Shown: positions 60,524 through 64,000 of the stretch, one piece after another
Layout of the letters: each line of letters starts with the position of its first letter
Position numbering within the stretch: the stretch's first letter is position 1
DNA from: Ferruginibacter albus
Lineage (GTDB): Bacteria > Bacteroidota > Bacteroidia > Chitinophagales > Chitinophagaceae
DNA length: 64,000 nt
Direction: 5' to 3'
NCBI RefSeq assembly: GCF_020042285.1
Contig: NZ_CP083388.1
Coordinates: 3,436,001 to 3,500,000, forward strand
The notes under the pieces: generated by a model
The model's input: only the letters and a program-made list of their open reading frames with translations
Databases searched by the model: none
What the model was told of the DNA's origin: nothing
Translations under genes and position numbers: made by a program

Positions 60524-62248
60524 ATGGAGAATTCAATTTTTAGATCGATCACACTTGGTATAGGTCAATTAATTTCACAAAAGAAAAGATTCGGCGTACC
60601 TCTTTATCAGAGAAGCTATTCTTGGGGAAATTCCGAGGTAGATCAGTTTGTTGATGATATTACAAATGCCATTACTGAAGAATATACAAATTACTTTCTT
60701 GGATCTGTTCTTTTGACTGAACCTCAAGATGGAGTATGGGGAATATTAGATGGACAGCAAAGGTTAACAACAGCAAGCATTGTTTATTCTACAATAAGAA
60801 CTTTGTTAAGTGAAAAAAATCAACATGCTGATTCAGAACAAATAGCAAATGAGTTTTTGGCTGTGCGTGCTTTAGGAGGTGAATACTACCCAAGATTATT
60901 GCTAAACGAAGAAAACCAAAACGTTTATAGGGATGCTGTCATTAATCAAAGCTCAGAAAAGAATATTGAGTTTTTAAAAAAAACATATGATAAAAACAAA
61001 TCAAATTTACTCATTCTTCAAGCTGTTTTCAATTGCAGACGTAAAATAGAAGAATGGATTTCTTTCGATCATGAAACAGCTGTTAGAAAACTTTACAAAC
61101 TATCTGAATATTTAGAAAAAAGAGTTTTAGTTGTTGTAATCGAAGTTGCTAATGAATCAGACGCTTATATTGCCTTCGAGACTTTAAATACAAGGGGACA
61201 AGATCTTTCTGCTTTAGACTTAGTTAAAAATTATATTTTTAGCAATACACCTAAAAGCCACCATAATGAAATAAGGATTTTATGGAGTGAAATGAAAGAA
61301 AACATTGGGGAAAATGAGGCGGATGATTTCTTGCGAATTTTCTGGATGGGTAATTACGGACTTATTCAAAAATCCAGACTTTATTTTAACTTAAAAAGGA
61401 AATTTAATTCGGCCCCGCTTGTTTTAAAATTATTGAACGAGTTGTGTTCCGGATCTAAAATATATGCAGCGATTGAAGATCCTAAAAACCATTTTTGGCA
61501 AAACTATAGTGACTACACAAGACACCTAATCGAAACTCTAAAAATTCTGAACAGCAAACAGACTCGCCCAATAATTTTTGCATGCTGGAATGCAAAAAAT
61601 ATTGATTCTTCTTTAATGGAAAATGTTCTTTGGTATTTGGTTGTTTTAACAGTACGATTTCAAACTATAGGGAAAAAACGCCAAGGAATTTTGGAAAAGC
61701 AATGTGCAAAAATTGCACAGGATATTTCTAATGCTGAAAAAATTGACCTTTCGTTACTAAGGCAAGATATTGACAAGATTCTTCCTAACGACGAGGAATT
61801 TTTGGCAGACTTTAAAAGATACCAAGAGGTGAGCATGAAACGGGCATTATACATCTTAAGTGCTATCGAATATTCAAAAGTATATGATTATGAATATCGG
61901 AATTCTTGGCAATTTGTTGATAAGGCCTTGGATTCTAGTTCAAATATTTCGGTTAGTAATATTTTGCCCAGAAAGCTAAGTCCCTCTTGGTTAAATGTAA
62001 TTAGTGAAGATGATATTGATAGCCTTGGTATCACATCAAACATTTCAAACTTTATACTAACAACAAGATCATTTAATATCAAGCAAAGCAACAAAGAATT
62101 CAGTCATTTAAAAGATTTATCAAGAGAAAGTGAATTTTGGACTACACGAGAAATAGCTGATTTTGATTCGTGGGAATTAGATAGCTTTTCAAAACGACAA
62201 GATCAATTAAGAAACGTAGCAGTTAAAACCTGGAAGCTTAATAAATAA
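60524..62248 (+). CDS. DUF262-family protein with degenerate DUF1524-like C-terminus
   Basis: 574 residues. The DUF262 N-terminal domain has VPLYQRSYSW (25-34), the hallmark LDGQQR (75-80) and the FETLNTRGQDLSALDLVKNYIF block (218-239). The C-terminal region (about 450-574) matches the layout of DUF1524 (HNH-like): an ILP motif at 480-482, then SNFIL (508-512), an N-x-K pattern and a final W. The residue before ILP, which is His in active enzymes (H-I-L-P), is Asn479. The nuclease may therefore be inactive. DUF262 proteins include GmrSD/BrxU-type type IV restriction enzymes. Its stop is one base before the kinase start. Confidence 0.85.
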   Translation: MENSIFRSITLGIGQLISQKKRFGVPLYQRSYSWGNSEVDQFVDDITNAITEEYTNYFLGSVLLTEPQDGVWGILDGQQRLTTASIVYSTIRTLLSEKNQHADSEQIANEFLAVRALGGEYYPRLLLNEENQNVYRDAVINQSSEKNIEFLKKTYDKNKSNLLILQAVFNCRRKIEEWISFDHETAVRKLYKLSEYLEKRVLVVVIEVANESDAYIAFETLNTRGQDLSALDLVKNYIFSNTPKSHHNEIRILWSEMKENIGENEADDFLRIFWMGNYGLIQKSRLYFNLKRKFNSAPLVLKLLNELCSGSKIYAAIEDPKNHFWQNYSDYTRHLIETLKILNSKQTRPIIFACWNAKNIDSSLMENVLWYLVVLTVRFQTIGKKRQGILEKQCAKIAQDISNAEKIDLSLLRQDIDKILPNDEEFLADFKRYQEVSMKRALYILSAIEYSKVYDYEYRNSWQFVDKALDSSSNISVSNILPRKLSPSWLNVISEDDIDSLGITSNISNFILTTRSFNIKQSNKEFSHLKDLSRESEFWTTREIADFDSWELDSFSKRQDQLRNVAVKTWKLNK

Positions 62249-62249
62249 T

Positions 62250-63170
62250 ATGGTAGTAACATTAGGAAATGGTATTCGTATTGAAGCTTCTGATGGAGAG
62301 CAATACAGAATAATTCAATTTTTAGGTGCTGGGGGTAATTGTCAAGTGTATTTGGCTATTTCTACAAAAGGGAAATGGCAAGGAATATTATTTGCCGTTA
62401 AATTCTTTTTTAAAATAGAAGACTCAGAGCGTTTGCAACAGTTTGAAAAGGAAAAAAAATTCCTTTTCTCAATTTCTCACCCTTCTATAATGAAAATATA
62501 TTCGGAAGGGAGTTATTATCTTACTTCGCTAGACAAAAAAATTCCTTTTGTAGTATGTGATTATTTCCCAGACAGATTAGATTGGAAAATAAGAAACAAA
62601 AAGCTTAGGCATAGTGAAAAATTAATTTATATAACCCAGCTATTATCTGCTATAGATTTCTTAGAAAAAAATTCTCCAAAAATTGTTCATAGGGATATCA
62701 AGCCTCAAAATATCTTTATAAAGGGATATACTTGTGTTTTAGGAGACTTTGGACTTATGAAAGATCTTTCCGATGGTATATGCTCTGATGAAGAAGATCT
62801 GTTTAAAAAGAGTAAGGGAGTAGGGATGCCTCGTTCTTATCGTACCCCAGACTTAGTAAAATATGCAAAAAAAGAAAAGATCTTAACAACAGCTTCTGAC
62901 GTTTTTCAACTTGGTCTTGTTGCGGCTGAGATGTTTACTGGAGCTAATCTACTTAAGCCAACAGAAAAAGATTTATTAGAGGATATAAATTTAGATCCTC
63001 TTCGAGATGTTATTGGCCAAGAAGGAAAACTTATAAAAGATCTGATTCAAAAAATGTTAGTTATTGAATCAACAAATCGAGGTAAAATTTCAGAATTACT
63101 CGATGGCTTTGATGGTGCTCTTCGTGCTACAACAACTAAACAAATCGAAATAGACGGTTTTGCGTTCTGA
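62250..63170 (+). CDS. Serine/threonine protein kinase
   Basis: 306 residues, one kinase domain and no membrane anchor. All catalytic motifs are present: glycine loop GAGGNC (26-31), Lys51 in AVKFF, HRDIKPQN (147-154), DFG (166-168) and SDVFQLG (216-222). The APE-like segment reads TPD. The start is one base after the DUF262 stop, so the two are almost certainly co-transcribed and translationally coupled. Its target is unknown; the neighbouring DUF262 protein is the obvious candidate. Confidence 0.93.
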   Translation: MVVTLGNGIRIEASDGEQYRIIQFLGAGGNCQVYLAISTKGKWQGILFAVKFFFKIEDSERLQQFEKEKKFLFSISHPSIMKIYSEGSYYLTSLDKKIPFVVCDYFPDRLDWKIRNKKLRHSEKLIYITQLLSAIDFLEKNSPKIVHRDIKPQNIFIKGYTCVLGDFGLMKDLSDGICSDEEDLFKKSKGVGMPRSYRTPDLVKYAKKEKILTTASDVFQLGLVAAEMFTGANLLKPTEKDLLEDINLDPLRDVIGQEGKLIKDLIQKMLVIESTNRGKISELLDGFDGALRATTTKQIEIDGFAF

Positions 63171-63456
63171 AGAACAATCTTTTAGGTCATTCTTACTTCT
63201 ATTGAAATTTAAGATTTAACTCAACTAGTGCAAGTCTTCCGACAGGATGACTTGGTGCCGATTAATACTTCCAGACTCCGTCTGGCATTCAGAGCACGGA
63301 AAGATGGGCATTCCTCATCAGTAGACCACACGAATAAATCTCAACATTAGTTCTTAAATTCAACAAAGCTCTATCCGTTAGCTATAATTTTTTTAGACAC
63401 TCTAATAATCATATCTAAACCAATATTCATAAAAACCACCTTAGCGGCTTTACAAC
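63171..63456 (+). ncRNA. Non-coding stretch with two stem-loops, possible structured RNA
   Basis: Two hairpins: CAAGTC (63231-63236) with GACTTG (63249-63254), and CCAGAC (63271-63276) with GTCTGG (63280-63285). From about 63225 to 63335 the sequence is visibly richer in G and C than its AT-rich surroundings. No gene of useful length is seen. It may be a regulatory RNA, a mobile-element remnant or an untranslated leader of the next gene. Confidence 0.4.
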
Positions 63457-64000
63457 ATGAGTACATTACAAAAAATATTATTTCTAATAATTGTTTTTGC
63501 TCTTTTAATTATTTTCTTAGCAATTAGAAATTTCGTTATTCATCCTTATTACAATAAAAGCAACATTACATATGCTGAGAATAGTTTAACGCAAAATCGC
63601 CAGAAGTATAAAACGCTAATAAACTATATGGAGAGTTTGGTAAAAGAAGATTCAATCTTTCTATTTGAAAATGTTAAAGAAGGAGTGATTTTTTCTGTGT
63701 TAGACTCAAACAAAGCGAAAAGCCAAGACCACGATACTTTTAATAAAAAGAAACATTATGTAACTCCTTCCGAAATTGTTCAAATTTTCAAGGAACTTAA
63801 AATTGATTATTTAAGTGTTAACTATACAGGTGAATTTCATTGCATCAAAATTCATACTGACTTGATAAATTATTCTATGTCTGGCAAAAATGTAGATCTT
63901 TATTACTTTCCCGATAAATATAAGTTTGGCTTTTTTAATAAAGACAATAATGAAAGCATGATGTTAGCAGCTTGGAAAAATGAGGGTAATAAAGTTTGGC
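63457..64000 (+). CDS. Partial membrane-anchored protein, runs off the window
   Basis: From ATG at 63457 the frame is open for 181 codons to the window end with no stop. Residues 1-30 form a single transmembrane helix (LIIVFALLIIFLAIRNFVI), followed by a soluble domain with Lys/Asn-rich composition. No known family is recognised. It follows the DUF262-kinase pair in the same direction and may belong to the same accessory locus. Confidence 0.72.
   Translation, partial: MSTLQKILFLIIVFALLIIFLAIRNFVIHPYYNKSNITYAENSLTQNRQKYKTLINYMESLVKEDSIFLFENVKEGVIFSVLDSNKAKSQDHDTFNKKKHYVTPSEIVQIFKELKIDYLSVNYTGEFHCIKIHTDLINYSMSGKNVDLYYFPDKYKFGFFNKDNNESMMLAAWKNEGNKVW

Overview
The window looks like the chromosome of a Bacteroidota bacterium, most likely a Chitinophagaceae relative. 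The evidence is a SusC/SusD/SusE polysaccharide locus, a PorG-type protein next to uppS-bamA-skp-skp, GatB, ComEC and LpxH homologues, AT-rich intergenic DNA, almost no Shine-Dalgarno sequences, and many exact copies of the Bacteroidota -7 promoter element TAnnTTTG. Taxonomy is inferred from gene content only.

Layout. 1-5.8 kb: end of a tRNA-like gene, then housekeeping genes (phosphatase, trmB, an alkyltransferase-like protein, polysaccharide deacetylase, hydrolase, CBS protein, nadK). 5.9-12.5 kb: envelope-biogenesis block porG-uppS-bamA-skp-skp-murI. 12.6-13.5 kb: rpmH-rnpA-yidD. 13.6-23 kb: sodA, tadA, dusB, CPBP protease, cdsA, Tat-exported oxidoreductase, CMD/Crp pair, TlpA-like lipoprotein, gatB. 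23-30.8 kb: PDZ protein, alaS, M23 peptidase, MerR regulator, thioredoxin-like protein, MscS. 30.8-41.4 kb: a leftward run rsfS-ftsH-lutC-RlaP-lpxH-propeller protein-mscS, and a rightward run birA-lutB-deacetylase-PAP2-GT2. 41.5-52.3 kb: a starch-type PUL (SusC, SusD, SusE, GH13 amylase, IPT/LamG lipoprotein) beside a membrane-bound DUF6377-type regulator. 52.4-59.1 kb: ArnT-like glycosyltransferase, a small secreted protein, 2OG oxygenase, purH, comEC. 59.2-64 kb: an accessory-looking region with a duplicated 39-bp leader, an orphan small protein, a palindrome array, a DUF262 protein one base upstream of a complete Ser/Thr kinase, a structured non-coding stretch, and an unfinished membrane-anchored ORF.

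Functional themes. Outer-membrane and envelope construction dominates: BamA, Skp, UppS, MurI, LpxH, CdsA, PorG and ArnT-like. RNA and translation genes are scattered through it. The PUL would bind, import and cut an alpha-glucan at the surface.

Most notable observations: (1) the DUF262 + kinase pair, whose DUF262 partner seems to have lost the His of its DUF1524/HNH-like motif; (2) an array of short hairpins with compensatory base changes just upstream of that pair; (3) at least seven genes whose TAnnTTTG element lies 3-6 bp before the start codon, implying leaderless mRNAs; (4) intergenic palindromic and inverted repeats, including pairs bracketing alaS and sodA-tadA.
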